The notes: generated from the letters alone by a model not told the origin. A stretch of 64,000 nucleotides of DNA from Vibrio sinaloensis (GCF_023195835.1 NZ_CP096199.1:124001-188000); one strand, 5' to 3'. Shown: positions 8,507 through 17,213, numbered from the stretch's first letter. Program-made: numbers and translations.

Positions 8507-10273
8507 CTATTTGTTTTTTCGAAATACATAATGGCCGCTTATTTTCCTCCACAGCCCCAGCACAGAGGTTTTTGGAAAAATAGCGATACGGCGTATTTGG
8601 TATAAGTCTTGATGAAAAGCAAGGGGGCCGCTATTGGTCGCAACTGCAAACTCAAAGCCCAACTCGCGAGCGATGGCTTTTGAGTTCTCGTTTAGGTCAC
8701 CATACGGGTAGGCAAATGAAGTCAGTTCTTTATCAGTGATTGATTCCAACTCGCGCTTATTTTGTTCAATCTCACTCTTTTGCTCTTCATATGAAAGTTT
8801 ACTCAAAAACGGATGGGTCAGAGTGTGGCCACCAATCTCAATATAGCCAGAGTCAGACATTGCTTTAATCTGTTCGTTACTCATTAAGGGGAAGGGCTTG
8901 TCCGGGGTCTCGCTTGCCTCAACATCCCAGCGGTTATAAGTCTCGCCAGTAACGACATAGACGACGGCTTTGAAACCATACTTCTTCAACAGAGGTAACA
9001 TCAGCTCATAGTTGTCGACGAAGCCATCATCCACCGTTAGCATAAAGTAACGCTTATTTGGCTTGAGTCTTTCGATAGTCCCTTTATTTGCGAAATCTTC
9101 AAAAGTAAGGCTCTCAAAGCCCAAGCGCTTTAGCAGCTGAAGATGCTTTTCAAACAATTTAATATCGATGTATGGGCCGCGTGTGCCTTTTTTCGATTCG
9201 TTGTCGATGAAGCGATGATACATCAAGATAGGCATCTCTTTTCGCAGTTTGCTGATCACCACATCTTGGTAAATAAATTCTACCTGAGAGACAACATTAT
9301 TGAGATCGTAGTTGTCTCGAATTTTTTCTGTGACTGACAGTGCGCATGTTGAATGGCTCAACCCGTTTTCTACTTCTTGAGCAATGGAGCCAAAATCAAT
9401 ATCAAGAATATTGGGGCCGATATCGCCAAAGTTTGTCGCCATCGCGTGAGCTAGATTCTGTTCATCGATTATACCGATTGAAATCGCTTCGCCAATCGCT
9501 AAAGTCGGTCGACCGCAAAGTAAAGATTCCATAGCCACTCGACCTGCGCCAATGACGAGATCTGACTGATGCAGAACCTGAGCAACATCGTTGGTATAAC
9601 CAGGGAAAGAGACTTTACTGGTAAACCTCTCAAATCTGGCCTCCATTGCGGAGCCCGTTAACACGCGCACATCGTACTTATCGAGGTCGAGGCATTCATC
9701 TAACAAGCGGTAACATAAATCCCCTTTAGGACCAGTTAAGCGACCAACAATAGTGATAATCGGTTTGACGTTTTTAGGGGGCTCGGCTGCGGAAAATGCT
9801 TGGGTCTCAATACCATTACGACTAACGGTTAACTGCGACGCGGGTACACTTAGCTCTTCAATAAGTTGCTGTTTGATCGCTTCGCATACAGGTAGCGCTT
9901 TATCACCCATGGCATGAAATGCCTTACGCGAGCGATGCACCGGTTGGCGGCCATGTACCGTTGTGACCATTGGCGTGCCTGTAATTTTACAGGCCAGGTG
10001 GCAGCTCCAGCTTGATGCACGCGAGTGAGCATGAACAAGTTGAATGTTGTGCTTTTTAATCAGATAGACAAGATAGGCCACATGCCAAAATCGCCGCGGG
10101 ATACTGCGTTTATTGAAGCGAAGCTTAAAGAACTTGCCCACGAAAGGTTTGGTCAGAGTGTCTGAAACATAATGAACAGTATGACCGCGTTTGGTTAGCT
10201 GATTGCCTACAGTTGTCGCATACACTTCTGCCCCCGTGACTTCTAACTGCGACAGTGCCATTAAAATATTCAT
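8507..10273 (-). CDS. Fused glycosyltransferase and polysaccharide deacetylase
   Basis: 588 residues from ATG 10273 (a GTG at 10285 is also in frame). Residues 1 to about 335 form a family 4-type glycosyltransferase: a GAEVYA start, VHAHSRASSW, IVGRLTGPKGD and a C-terminal nucleotide-sugar half. Residues about 345-588 form a NodB-type deacetylase with all three motifs: TVDDGF (catalytic and metal aspartates), GGHTLTHPF (metal histidines) and AYPYGDLNE. The chain suggests one protein that both adds an N-acetyl sugar and deacetylates it, or acts on a neighbouring residue, in LPS core assembly. No signal peptide is seen, so the deacetylase would work in the cytoplasm, unlike most NodB enzymes of the envelope. 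Confidence 0.88.
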   Translation of the reverse strand: MNILMALSQLEVTGAEVYATTVGNQLTKRGHTVHYVSDTLTKPFVGKFFKLRFNKRSIPRRFWHVAYLVYLIKKHNIQLVHAHSRASSWSCHLACKITGTPMVTTVHGRQPVHRSRKAFHAMGDKALPVCEAIKQQLIEELSVPASQLTVSRNGIETQAFSAAEPPKNVKPIITIVGRLTGPKGDLCYRLLDECLDLDKYDVRVLTGSAMEARFERFTSKVSFPGYTNDVAQVLHQSDLVIGAGRVAMESLLCGRPTLAIGEAISIGIIDEQNLAHAMATNFGDIGPNILDIDFGSIAQEVENGLSHSTCALSVTEKIRDNYDLNNVVSQVEFIYQDVVISKLRKEMPILMYHRFIDNESKKGTRGPYIDIKLFEKHLQLLKRLGFESLTFEDFANKGTIERLKPNKRYFMLTVDDGFVDNYELMLPLLKKYGFKAVVYVVTGETYNRWDVEASETPDKPFPLMSNEQIKAMSDSGYIEIGGHTLTHPFLSKLSYEEQKSEIEQNKRELESITDKELTSFAYPYGDLNENSKAIARELGFEFAVATNSGPLAFHQDLYQIRRIAIFPKTSVLGLWRKISGHYVFRKNK

Positions 10274-10317
10274 CAGTTGACCCACGAGACTATTGTAAAC
10301 GCCGTATTCTAATCCGC

Positions 10318-10354
10318 AAATATCCAGAGTTCAAAGCAGGAACTCTGGATATTT
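10318..10354 (-). terminator. Perfect hairpin downstream of hldD
   Basis: Fifteen-base perfect inverted repeat (arms 10318-10332 and 10340-10354, loop of 7) placed 12 nt after the hldD stop codon and before the next minus-strand gene. The arms end in A/T triplets, so there is a short T run on both strands rather than a long one. Probably an intrinsic terminator or mRNA-stabilising stem ending hldD transcription. Confidence 0.7.
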
Positions 10355-10366
10355 GAAGTTGTGATA

Positions 10367-11308
10367 CTACTTATTGATGAGCGACATATACTCGGCCACA
10401 CCGTCAGCGACCGTTTTGAACTGGTGATCACAACCCGCTGCACGTAGCTTAGTCAGATCGGCCTGAGTATATTCTTGGTATGCGCCTTTTAAGTGGTCAG
10501 GGAACGGAATTGTTTCTACTTCCCCCTTGCCATGATAAGCAATCACTGATTTGGCCACCTCTTCAAAAGACTCGGCGTTACCTGTACCTAGGTTAAAAAT
10601 ACCTGATACGCCATTTTGCTTAAACCAAAGGTTCACTGCGGCAACATCGCCGACGTATACAAAATCGCGCTTAAAGTGCTCGCTACCGGCAAACAACTTA
10701 GGGTTTTCGCCTGCATTCATTTGATTATTGAGGTGGAATGCGACCGAAGCCATCGAGCCTTTATGCTGCTCGCGCGGGCCGTAAACGTTGAAGTAACGGA
10801 ATCCTGTGACTTGAGACAGTTTTTCGCCGTGCTCTTCGGCGTCTTGCCAAATGCGGCGTACATAGTTATCGAACTGCTGTTTCGAGTAGCCGTAAACGTT
10901 GAGCGCACCCTCGTATTGCTGCTCTTCAATAAACTTGTCGGTTTCGCCATAGGTTGCGGCAGAAGAAGCGTATAGGAAAGGGATTTCACGATCTAAGCAG
11001 TAGTGAAGCAACTCTTTGGAATACTCGTAGTTGTTGAGCATCATGTACTTACCATCCCACTCCGTGGTAGCAGAGCAGGCACCTTCATGAAAAACGGCTT
11101 CGATAGGGCCAAAGTCGTCCCCTGCCATGATTTGAGTCAGGAAATCATCACGGTCCATGTAATCAGCGATATCAAGATCAACAAGATTTTGAAACTTTTT
11201 ACCATTTTTAAGGTTATCGACAACTAAAATGTCATTAATGCCTTGCTCGTTAAGTGCTTTGATGATGTTGCTGCCAATCATGCCAGCACCGCCAGTTACG
11301 ATGATCAT
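10367..11308 (-). CDS. hldD: ADP-L-glycero-D-manno-heptose 6-epimerase
   Basis: 313 residues. It interconverts ADP-D-glycero- and ADP-L-glycero-manno-heptose, providing the donor for WaaF and related transferases. The Rossmann motif [11 protein letters not shown] is at residues 5-15 and the catalytic YGYSKQQFD segment at about 139-147; length and sequence match the HldD/GmhD/RfaD family throughout. This is gmhD, the classical left boundary of Vibrio O-antigen loci. It is transcribed away from the O-antigen operon, with a 286-nt divergent promoter region between them. Confidence 0.96.
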   Translation of the reverse strand: MIIVTGGAGMIGSNIIKALNEQGINDILVVDNLKNGKKFQNLVDLDIADYMDRDDFLTQIMAGDDFGPIEAVFHEGACSATTEWDGKYMMLNNYEYSKELLHYCLDREIPFLYASSAATYGETDKFIEEQQYEGALNVYGYSKQQFDNYVRRIWQDAEEHGEKLSQVTGFRYFNVYGPREQHKGSMASVAFHLNNQMNAGENPKLFAGSEHFKRDFVYVGDVAAVNLWFKQNGVSGIFNLGTGNAESFEEVAKSVIAYHGKGEVETIPFPDHLKGAYQEYTQADLTKLRAAGCDHQFKTVADGVAEYMSLINK

Positions 11309-11594
11309 TGTTTTCCCCAGATGCTAAATTATGTAAATTCTATCATTGACTTTAGTTGTTCTTCCAGAGGTAAATCAAAGCATAATATGTTGTAATCAAC
11401 CGTTGATTGGTAGATAACCTTGTTTGCTTTGGCGTGAATTACCAGAGGGTATGCACAAGTATGGTTTTGCTGAGCTTTTCAAAAGCGTTTATTAGTGTCA
11501 AACTAGGCAGTTAGATAGTGTGTCTCATTGAGTTATGTGAATTTTAGCAACATCTAGAATTGGTATTATGATTACTCGGGGTTGTAATATAAAA
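11309..11594. promoter_or_regulatory. Divergent control region between hldD and the O-antigen operon
   Basis: 286 nt, AT-rich, without a convincing gene. It must hold the promoter for the long plus-strand operon and that of hldD. A small palindrome lies near 11392-11406 (AATCAA-N3-TTGATT). I looked for a JUMPstart/ops element (GGCGGTAGNNTG) for RfaH control and found only a weak GGTAG core near 11409, which I do not accept. No -10/-35 pair is clear enough to call. Confidence 0.45.
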
Positions 11595-12293
11595 ATGGAA
11601 GTCTATAACGATGCTTGTAAAGTAGAGTTAGTCTCTAGCGAGAGCAAAGAAGAAGCTATCGAAAAAATCTCTAAAGACTTAGCTATGTTTCTAAAAGAAA
11701 AACTGAATGAGATAAATGAGGTTAATATATATGTTAGTGGTGGTAATACTCCATTACTTATATATGAGAAACTATTATTAAATCAAGATTTCGTCACTTA
11801 TGCTAGCAGATGTAGATTCATTATGGTTGATGAAAGGTATCTAGATTTCATAGACAAGAATAATAATTCTGGCCAATGTTGGAGACACTTTGTTAGGAAT
11901 GTTAATTGCCTTGAGTATATATATCCTAAAACAAATTTTAGCCTGAAAGAAAGTGTTCTTGATTGGGATGATAAATTAAAAATTTTATATAATAAAACAA
12001 TACATTTATCTATATTAGGTACCGCATCTGACGGCCATGTGGCTTCTGTGTTTCCTATGAGTGAAGTGCTCGTGCAAGGAGATTACTGTTTTTCTTGTCA
12101 CGTTCCTAAGGTAGGAGAGAGACTATCTCTAACTATGGATGCACTCAATAAAAGTGAAGAGCATTGGGTTATTGCTTTAGGTAAAGAAAAAGAGAGCATC
12201 GCTGAGATGGCAAAAGAGAATAACAATTCTAAAATGCCTATATTTCAGCTTTCATCAAAGAAGAGCATTAAGTGGTATGTTAGTAAAAACTAA
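11595..12293 (+). CDS. 6-phosphogluconolactonase-like protein
   Basis: 232 residues from ATG 11595 (ATG 11568 would add nine). It belongs to the sugar-phosphate lactonase/isomerase fold: VNIYVSGGNTPLLIYEKLL near residue 48, FIMVDERYLDF near 79 and LGTASDGHVASVFP near 145 match the SGGxTP, DER and GxxxDGHxASxFP signatures of 6-phosphogluconolactonase. It is not the housekeeping enzyme, which normally sits with zwf/gnd; here it opens a polysaccharide operon before an aldolase and a CMP-Kdo synthetase homologue. It may hydrolyse a sugar-acid phosphate lactone, or isomerise/deaminate an amino sugar phosphate. AT-rich, like the rest of the cassette. Confidence 0.8.
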   Translation: MEVYNDACKVELVSSESKEEAIEKISKDLAMFLKEKLNEINEVNIYVSGGNTPLLIYEKLLLNQDFVTYASRCRFIMVDERYLDFIDKNNNSGQCWRHFVRNVNCLEYIYPKTNFSLKESVLDWDDKLKILYNKTIHLSILGTASDGHVASVFPMSEVLVQGDYCFSCHVPKVGERLSLTMDALNKSEEHWVIALGKEKESIAEMAKENNNSKMPIFQLSSKKSIKWYVSKN

Positions 12294-12307
12294 TTTGTGA
12301 AAACTAG

Positions 12308-13096
12308 GTGGATGTTTTGAACTATAAATCTGAAGTAAAGAAAAAATTATCAAATGGTGAGGTTGTTTTAGGAACATGGCTTACCATTGGGCATAACGCT
12401 ATAGCGGAAATTATGTCTAGCTCTGGTTTTGACTGGATTGCTGTCGATTTAGAACACACGACAATCTCAATAGAAACTGCGGGGGAGCTTATCCGTACTA
12501 TTGACTTATGTGGTAGCTCCCCCCTTGTCAGATTAACATCGAATAATGAAAATCAGATTAAGCGTGTTATGGACGCAGGCGCTCATGGTATCATTGTTCC
12601 TTCTGTTAATACTCCAGAAGAAGCTGAGCGAGCTGTAAAAGCCGTTAAGTACGCCCCACTTGGTAACAGGGGAGTTGGCTTGGGAAGAGCTCAAGAATAT
12701 GGAAGAACCTTCAAAGAACACTATGAATGGCAGAAAACTCAACCATTGGTGATTGTTCAGATTGAGAATATCTTTGCGGTAAAACACTTGGAAGATATTC
12801 TGACTACTGACGGGGTTGATGGGTTTATGGTGGGCCCTTATGATTTATCTTGTTCAATGGGGATCCCTGGACAATTTGAAGCTCCTGAATTCGAAAAAGT
12901 ACTTGCTCAAATTGAAAAGGTTGGTCTACAGGTTGGCTGCCCTTCAGGTTATCACCTTGTAGAACCGGACTGTGAGAAGCTGAAAGGCTTGTGTCGTCAA
13001 GGTTACAACTTCATTGCTTACAGTGTGGATTTTAAACTATTAAATGACGGGTTGGGCAGAGGTGTAACATCATTTAAAGAGGAATTGAATAAATGA
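12308..13096 (+). CDS. HpcH/HpaI-family pyruvate-type aldolase
   Basis: 262 residues with a GTG start; a TTG at 12317 preceded by AGGTGGA is an alternative. The family makes or breaks 2-keto-3-deoxy acids by aldol reaction of pyruvate with an aldehyde, using a divalent metal. Visible motifs: GTWLTIGHNAIAEIM at the N-terminus, WIAVDLEHT near residue 45 and VQIENIFAV near 147 (metal-binding glutamate region), then DGFMVGPYDLSCSMG. Closest in character to 2-dehydro-3-deoxyglucarate and 4-hydroxy-2-oxoheptanedioate aldolases. It overlaps the KdsB-like gene by 4 nt. In this setting it could build the carbon chain of a 3-deoxy-ulosonic acid, replacing a KdsA/NeuB-type PEP synthase, which is absent. 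Confidence 0.88.
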   Translation: MDVLNYKSEVKKKLSNGEVVLGTWLTIGHNAIAEIMSSSGFDWIAVDLEHTTISIETAGELIRTIDLCGSSPLVRLTSNNENQIKRVMDAGAHGIIVPSVNTPEEAERAVKAVKYAPLGNRGVGLGRAQEYGRTFKEHYEWQKTQPLVIVQIENIFAVKHLEDILTTDGVDGFMVGPYDLSCSMGIPGQFEAPEFEKVLAQIEKVGLQVGCPSGYHLVEPDCEKLKGLCRQGYNFIAYSVDFKLLNDGLGRGVTSFKEELNK

Positions 13097-13857
13097 CTAC
13101 GATAGCTATTATACCTTCTAGAATGGGCTCGACTCGTTTCCCTGGTAAACCATTGGAAAAAATAAATGGTATTCCTATGGTTGGGCATTGTTATTTTCGA
13201 ACCAAGATGTGTCGCAACATTGACCGGGTTTACGTAGCAACATGTGATCAAGAAATCGCAGACTATGTATCTAGCATCGGAGGTGACTTTGTAATGACTT
13301 CACCTTCTCACGATAGAGCAACAGATCGTACTGCTGAAGCGATTACAAAGTTAGAAGTTGAGATCGGTACTATTGATACCATCATCATGGTACAAGGAGA
13401 CGAACCGTTACTTAATCCGCTTGACATAGAATCTCTTACCGACTCGTTGATCAAAAATGATTCTGTATCTATTGCAAATCTTATGTCAGAGATTGATAGT
13501 CAAGATGCATTTGAAAGTTACAATAATGTAAAAGTAGTCTGTGATTCCAATAACGATGCTTTATATTTATCTCGTGAACCTATTCCATCTTGTTGGAAAG
13601 GGAGCAGCGGTGTTCCTAGGTACAATCAAATTGGTATTATTGGCTTCAAAAAAGAAGCACTACTTAGGTTTAATAGCCAGGAGCAAACGACTCTCGAAGC
13701 TATTGAGTCGATAGATATGAATCGTGTCCTAGAAAACGGTGGAAAGATTCGCATGATACCGAGCAAGAATAAGTATATAGGTGTCGATACTCCTGAAGAA
13801 GCTCTAGAAGTTGATAAACTTCTTAAAACGGATGTTTTTTTTGAGAAGTATCGATAA
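13093..13857 (+). CDS. CMP-Kdo synthetase-like cytidylyltransferase
   Basis: 254 residues, the KdsB length. It activates a 3-deoxy-ulosonic acid with CTP to give a CMP-sugar. IIPSRMGSTRFPGKPL at residues 6-21 is the CTP-binding front; DRATDRTAEAI near 75 and VQGDEP near 101-106 are KdsB signatures; VDTPEEALEVDKLL closes the protein. Residues around the loops differ from housekeeping KdsB (SPSHDRATDRT where KdsB has a DHQSGTERL-like stretch), so a non-Kdo substrate is plausible. Start overlaps the aldolase by ATGA, stop overlaps the methyltransferase by one base. I leave out the symbol kdsB because a separate core kdsB is expected elsewhere. Confidence 0.9.
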   Translation: MTTIAIIPSRMGSTRFPGKPLEKINGIPMVGHCYFRTKMCRNIDRVYVATCDQEIADYVSSIGGDFVMTSPSHDRATDRTAEAITKLEVEIGTIDTIIMVQGDEPLLNPLDIESLTDSLIKNDSVSIANLMSEIDSQDAFESYNNVKVVCDSNNDALYLSREPIPSCWKGSSGVPRYNQIGIIGFKKEALLRFNSQEQTTLEAIESIDMNRVLENGGKIRMIPSKNKYIGVDTPEEALEVDKLLKTDVFFEKYR

Positions 13858-14840
13858 TGAAAGAGAATGATATTAGACCTAAAGAGCTGATGGAAAACTA
13901 TATCCTTCTTAGTGAGCAAGATATCACTACATGCTTTAACTCAGGCGTGAAAGTCGATTTTAATTGCGTTGCCTGTGGACATCATCATGTTAGAAAAGAA
14001 TTTGATAAATGTGGTTTTTCTTATTCGACGTGTAAAAATTGTTCGACACTTTTTTTAACACCACGGCCAGAGTTTTCAGAATTTACTCATTTTTATTCAA
14101 ACTCTAAGTCGGCAAAATATTGGGCCGAAGTGTTTTTTCCTGCTGTTGCTGAAAAGAGAAGGGATACGATATTTAAACCTCGAGTAGAGAAACTGATGCA
14201 ATTGTGCCAAGCTGCAAATGCTGAAATGAAAAATGTTATAGAGGTTGGTTCTGGCTACGGAATTTTTTTGGAAGAGTGGACCAAAGTTAATCCAGACTCT
14301 GAAGTGATCGCTATAGAGCCTTCAGAGAACTTGGCGCAGGAATGCAGAAATAAAGGCTTCAAAGTCATTGAAAGTATGGCTGAGGATGTCGAAGGTTATG
14401 ATGGTCACGCTGATTTGGTCGTATGCTTTGAGGTTCTAGAGCATGTTTATGAACCACTTGAATTCATCAAGACCTTAACAAAATTTGTTAAGCCGGGGGG
14501 ACACCTGTTTATTAGCACACTTAGTGCTAGCGGCTTTGATATTCAAACACTTTGGGACAAGTCTAATAGCATATCGCCACCTCACCATATTAACTTTTTA
14601 TCTATTGAAGGATTTCAGATGTTATTTGAGCGAGCAGGTTTGCACAGCATAGAAATCACTACCCCTGGTGTTTTAGATGTAGATATAGTGAAGAATAAAC
14701 TCTTGGACCTTGGTCCTGACTTTGCTGTGGATAAGTTCACTCGCACTATTGTTGATGACTCTGAATTATCAAAACGTTTTCAAACTTTTCTAATCGAAAA
14801 TAAATTGAGCTCTCACGCTTGGGTACTGGGGAAAAAATAA
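13857..14840 (+). CDS. SAM-dependent methyltransferase with N-terminal zinc-ribbon
   Basis: 327 residues. An N-terminal Cys cluster (CVACGHHH and CKNCSTLF, residues about 38-65) forms a zinc-ribbon-like lead, followed by a class I methyltransferase: VIEVGSGYGIFLEEW (motif I, SAM site) near residue 125 and VVCFEVLEHVYEP near 190. The architecture resembles sugar C- or O-methyltransferases of polysaccharide and antibiotic clusters. It sits directly after the CMP-ulosonate synthetase-like gene, sharing one base with it, so it may methylate that sugar or one of its precursors. Substrate unknown. Confidence 0.82.
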   Translation: MKENDIRPKELMENYILLSEQDITTCFNSGVKVDFNCVACGHHHVRKEFDKCGFSYSTCKNCSTLFLTPRPEFSEFTHFYSNSKSAKYWAEVFFPAVAEKRRDTIFKPRVEKLMQLCQAANAEMKNVIEVGSGYGIFLEEWTKVNPDSEVIAIEPSENLAQECRNKGFKVIESMAEDVEGYDGHADLVVCFEVLEHVYEPLEFIKTLTKFVKPGGHLFISTLSASGFDIQTLWDKSNSISPPHHINFLSIEGFQMLFERAGLHSIEITTPGVLDVDIVKNKLLDLGPDFAVDKFTRTIVDDSELSKRFQTFLIENKLSSHAWVLGKK

Positions 14841-14850
14841 AGGTATAAAG

Positions 14851-15873
14851 ATGTTAAAAGTTGGTATAGCAGGATTTGGTGTTGTTGGCAAAAGACGAAA
14901 GGCTTGTGTTGATAAGCATACAGGTATGGAGTTAATAGCAGTTTGTGATAAAAATATCGAAAATGAAGAGAGCAAATTAGAGACTAATATTAATTGTTAT
15001 TCAACTTATCAAGAGTTACTCCAAGAGGATTTGGACATTTTGATCGTTTGCATGACAAATGAAATTGCTCCTGAAGTTACTATTGCAGGCTTAAACAAAG
15101 GTATGCACGTATTCTGCGAGAAACCACCTGGTCGCACAGTTGAAGATATCGAATGTGTCATTGAAGCAGAAACTAAGCATTCAAATTTAAAGTTAATGTA
15201 TGGCTTTAATCATCGTTACCATGATGCCGTGCAGGACGCACTGAAACTCGTTCGTTCCAAAGAACTTGGTAATATTATCAATCTTCGCGGTGTTTATGGA
15301 AAGTCACAGTTGATTACTTTTAATCAACCTGACTGGAGAACTAAGCGTGAAATAGCAGGTGGTGGAGTCCTACTGGATCAGGGTATTCATATGGTGGACT
15401 TAATGAGGCTATTTGCAGGTGAGTTTACGGAAATACACAGCTACATCTCAAATTCTCATTGGGGTTACGATGTTGAAGATAATGCCTATGCGCTTATGAA
15501 AACTGAGGATGGCATCGTTGGTATGCTGAATTCTTCCGCTACCCAGTGGAGGCATAAGTTCCATTTAGAAATTACACTCGAAAAAGGAAGTGTTATTATG
15601 GGTGGAATTTTATCTGGATCTAAAAGCTATGGAGCTGAAACTCTCTGTGTGGTTAAAGCAGATCCTGATAATGATATGGGTGATCCTATTGAAGTTATTA
15701 CTCGATACAACAAAGACCCTTCATGGGAGAAAGAAATAGCTTACTTTTATGATTGTGTACACAATGACAAAAAAGTGGAAACGGGCTCATCATCTGATGC
15801 GCTCAATACAATGAAGCTTGTGTATGGTATATACAAAGCGGATAAAGTATGGAAACAAAAGTACAACCTTTAG
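14851..15873 (+). CDS. Gfo/Idh/MocA-family oxidoreductase
   Basis: 340 residues. The NAD(P)-binding motif GIAGFGVVGKRR is at residues 5-16 and the family motif CEKPPGRT around residue 90; a C-terminal alpha/beta dimerisation domain follows, with GGGVLLDQGIHMVDLMRLF near 170. Members oxidise or reduce sugars, sugar nucleotides or inositols. Spacing is 10 nt to the methyltransferase and 9 nt to the SIS-domain gene. In a cassette that also has a lactonase, it might make a sugar lactone (or keto-sugar) intermediate. Substrate and direction are not evident. Confidence 0.88.
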   Translation: MLKVGIAGFGVVGKRRKACVDKHTGMELIAVCDKNIENEESKLETNINCYSTYQELLQEDLDILIVCMTNEIAPEVTIAGLNKGMHVFCEKPPGRTVEDIECVIEAETKHSNLKLMYGFNHRYHDAVQDALKLVRSKELGNIINLRGVYGKSQLITFNQPDWRTKREIAGGGVLLDQGIHMVDLMRLFAGEFTEIHSYISNSHWGYDVEDNAYALMKTEDGIVGMLNSSATQWRHKFHLEITLEKGSVIMGGILSGSKSYGAETLCVVKADPDNDMGDPIEVITRYNKDPSWEKEIAYFYDCVHNDKKVETGSSSDALNTMKLVYGIYKADKVWKQKYNL

Positions 15874-15882
15874 AGAACTGAT

Positions 15883-16482
15883 ATGAATAATGTAGACAGA
15901 TTTTATACAAAAGACAGCGGCGATTTTGCAAAATCATATATAGAGTATATGGCAAAGGTTTTTGCAAATATAGATACCAAAGAGATCTCTGCGTTTATCG
16001 AAACAATATTAGAAGCGCGTGAAAGTGGTAACACGGTATTCTTTATTGGCAATGGTGGCAGTGCTGCAACAGCATCCCACTTTGCAAATGATATCGCTAT
16101 TGGTACCAACGACTACGAGAAGCCGTTTAGAGTTCTAAGTTTAACAGATAACCAAGCAATTATTTCTGCTATCGGTAATGACTTTGGATATGACGAGATA
16201 TTTTCTCGCCAACTGAAGGTTCTTGGTAAACCAGGCGATGTTGTTGTGGCTATATCTGCTTCTGGCAATTCACTGAACCTCCTGAATGCATTTGAAGTTG
16301 CAAAAGAGATGTCCATAAAAACTGTCGCATTGACAGCTTTTGATGGCGGAAAAATGAAAGTGGTAGCCGACCAAGGAATACATGTTCCCACTGAACCTAA
16401 GGAGTATGGCCCGGCGGAAGATGCCCATATGATGTTGGACCACTTAGTTGGTGCTTACTTGATGAGAGTTATTAAGAGTTAG
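15883..16482 (+). CDS. SIS-domain sugar-phosphate isomerase, GmhA-like
   Basis: 199 residues of the GmhA (sedoheptulose-7-phosphate isomerase) type. GNGGSAATASHFANDI near residue 56 and SASGNSLNLLNA near 125 are the phosphate-binding SIS motifs, and EDAHMMLDHLVGAYLM at the C-terminus carries the glutamate/histidine pair of the GmhA active site. Housekeeping gmhA normally lies elsewhere, so this is a pathway-specific paralogue. It could isomerise a ketose/aldose phosphate that feeds the aldolase two to three genes upstream. Gap to the KdsC-like gene is 11 nt. Confidence 0.87.
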   Translation: MNNVDRFYTKDSGDFAKSYIEYMAKVFANIDTKEISAFIETILEARESGNTVFFIGNGGSAATASHFANDIAIGTNDYEKPFRVLSLTDNQAIISAIGNDFGYDEIFSRQLKVLGKPGDVVVAISASGNSLNLLNAFEVAKEMSIKTVALTAFDGGKMKVVADQGIHVPTEPKEYGPAEDAHMMLDHLVGAYLMRVIKS

Positions 16483-16493
16483 GTAAGACTACA

Positions 16494-17051
16494 GTGTTAA
16501 AGTTTTTTTCTGAATTGTATAAACCAGTCAGCCCGAATGTAGGGTTGTGTGCAAAGAATATTAAACTGTTAATTTGTGATGTTGACGGTGTTTTATCTGA
16601 TGGAAGAGTGTATTTGGGGAATCATGGAGAAGAACTAAAAGCATTTCATACAAAAGATGGCTTTGGTTTACGCTCTTTAATGAAATCTGGGGTTGATATA
16701 GCAATAATTACAGGGCGTGAGTCTAAGATTGTTGCTGATAGAATGGAATACTTAGGGATAGATTTAGTTTACCAAGGGGTTGAGGATAAAATCTGCGCTT
16801 ATAAGGATATTACTGCTCGAACAAATATAGATCCGAGTCAAATTTGTTATATAGGGGATGACCTTGTTGACTTACCAGTAATGGATTTGGTGGGAATTAA
16901 AGCGGCTGTGGCCGATTGTCATCCAATATTAAAACGTCATGCAAATTATGTGACGGTAACAAATGGCGGTTTTGGGGCAGTTAGGGAAGTGTGTGATCTT
17001 ATATTAGCTGCAAAGAATGAGCTAGGAAAAAATATAGTGCTTAGTGCTTAG
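16494..17051 (+). CDS. KdsC-like HAD phosphatase
   Basis: 185 residues, GTG start. KdsC hydrolyses Kdo-8-phosphate to Kdo. The signatures are complete: DVDGVLSDGRVY at residues 29-40 (nucleophile aspartate), HTKDGFGLRSL, IITGRESKIV and YIGDDLVDLPVM, the tetrameric short KdsC form without cap domain. With the KdsB-like and aldolase genes it outlines a 3-deoxy-ulosonate route: aldol condensation, dephosphorylation, CMP activation. Its last four codons and stop (VLSA, TAG) are formed by the 7-bp repeat tract that follows. Seven is not a multiple of three, but every frame through the repeat meets TAG within 21 nt, so copy-number change can barely alter the protein. Confidence 0.88.
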   Translation: MLKFFSELYKPVSPNVGLCAKNIKLLICDVDGVLSDGRVYLGNHGEELKAFHTKDGFGLRSLMKSGVDIAIITGRESKIVADRMEYLGIDLVYQGVEDKICAYKDITARTNIDPSQICYIGDDLVDLPVMDLVGIKAAVADCHPILKRHANYVTVTNGGFGAVREVCDLILAAKNELGKNIVLSA

Positions 17052-17155
17052 TGCTTAGTGCTTAGTGCTTAGTGCTTAGTGCTTAGTGCTTAGTGCTTAG
17101 TGCTTAGTGCTTAGTGCTTAGTGCTTAGTGCTTAGTGTTTAGTGCTTAGTGTTTA
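17037..17155 (+). repeat. (GTGCTTA)17 heptanucleotide tandem tract
   Basis: Seventeen units of seven bases; units 15 and 17 are GTGTTTA, the other fifteen are identical. It starts inside the last four codons of the KdsC-like gene, supplies its stop codon, and ends 58 nt before the GTG start of the next gene. Read as TAGTGCT it follows the [GT]AGN4 pattern of the heptad tracts elsewhere in the window. Near-perfect identity implies recent slippage or expansion. Confidence 0.97.
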
Positions 17156-17213
17156 AATTAGCTTCTCGCTACCAATCTGAGTGAGGGGCTGATCGCTTTT
17201 TGGAGTTGAGAAA

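Noticed and set aside
11400-11420. Possible JUMPstart/ops element before the O-antigen operon
   Set aside because: Only a GGTAG core near 11409 is seen; the rest of the ops motif does not fit, and no 39-bp JUMPstart exists on either strand.
13093-13857. Housekeeping kdsB
   Set aside because: Placed in an O-antigen cassette with altered loops; core kdsB is normally beside lpxK/msbA, so this is called a KdsB-like paralogue instead.
17037-17155. CRISPR array
   Set aside because: The repeat is a head-to-tail heptanucleotide with no spacers; no cas genes are present in the window.
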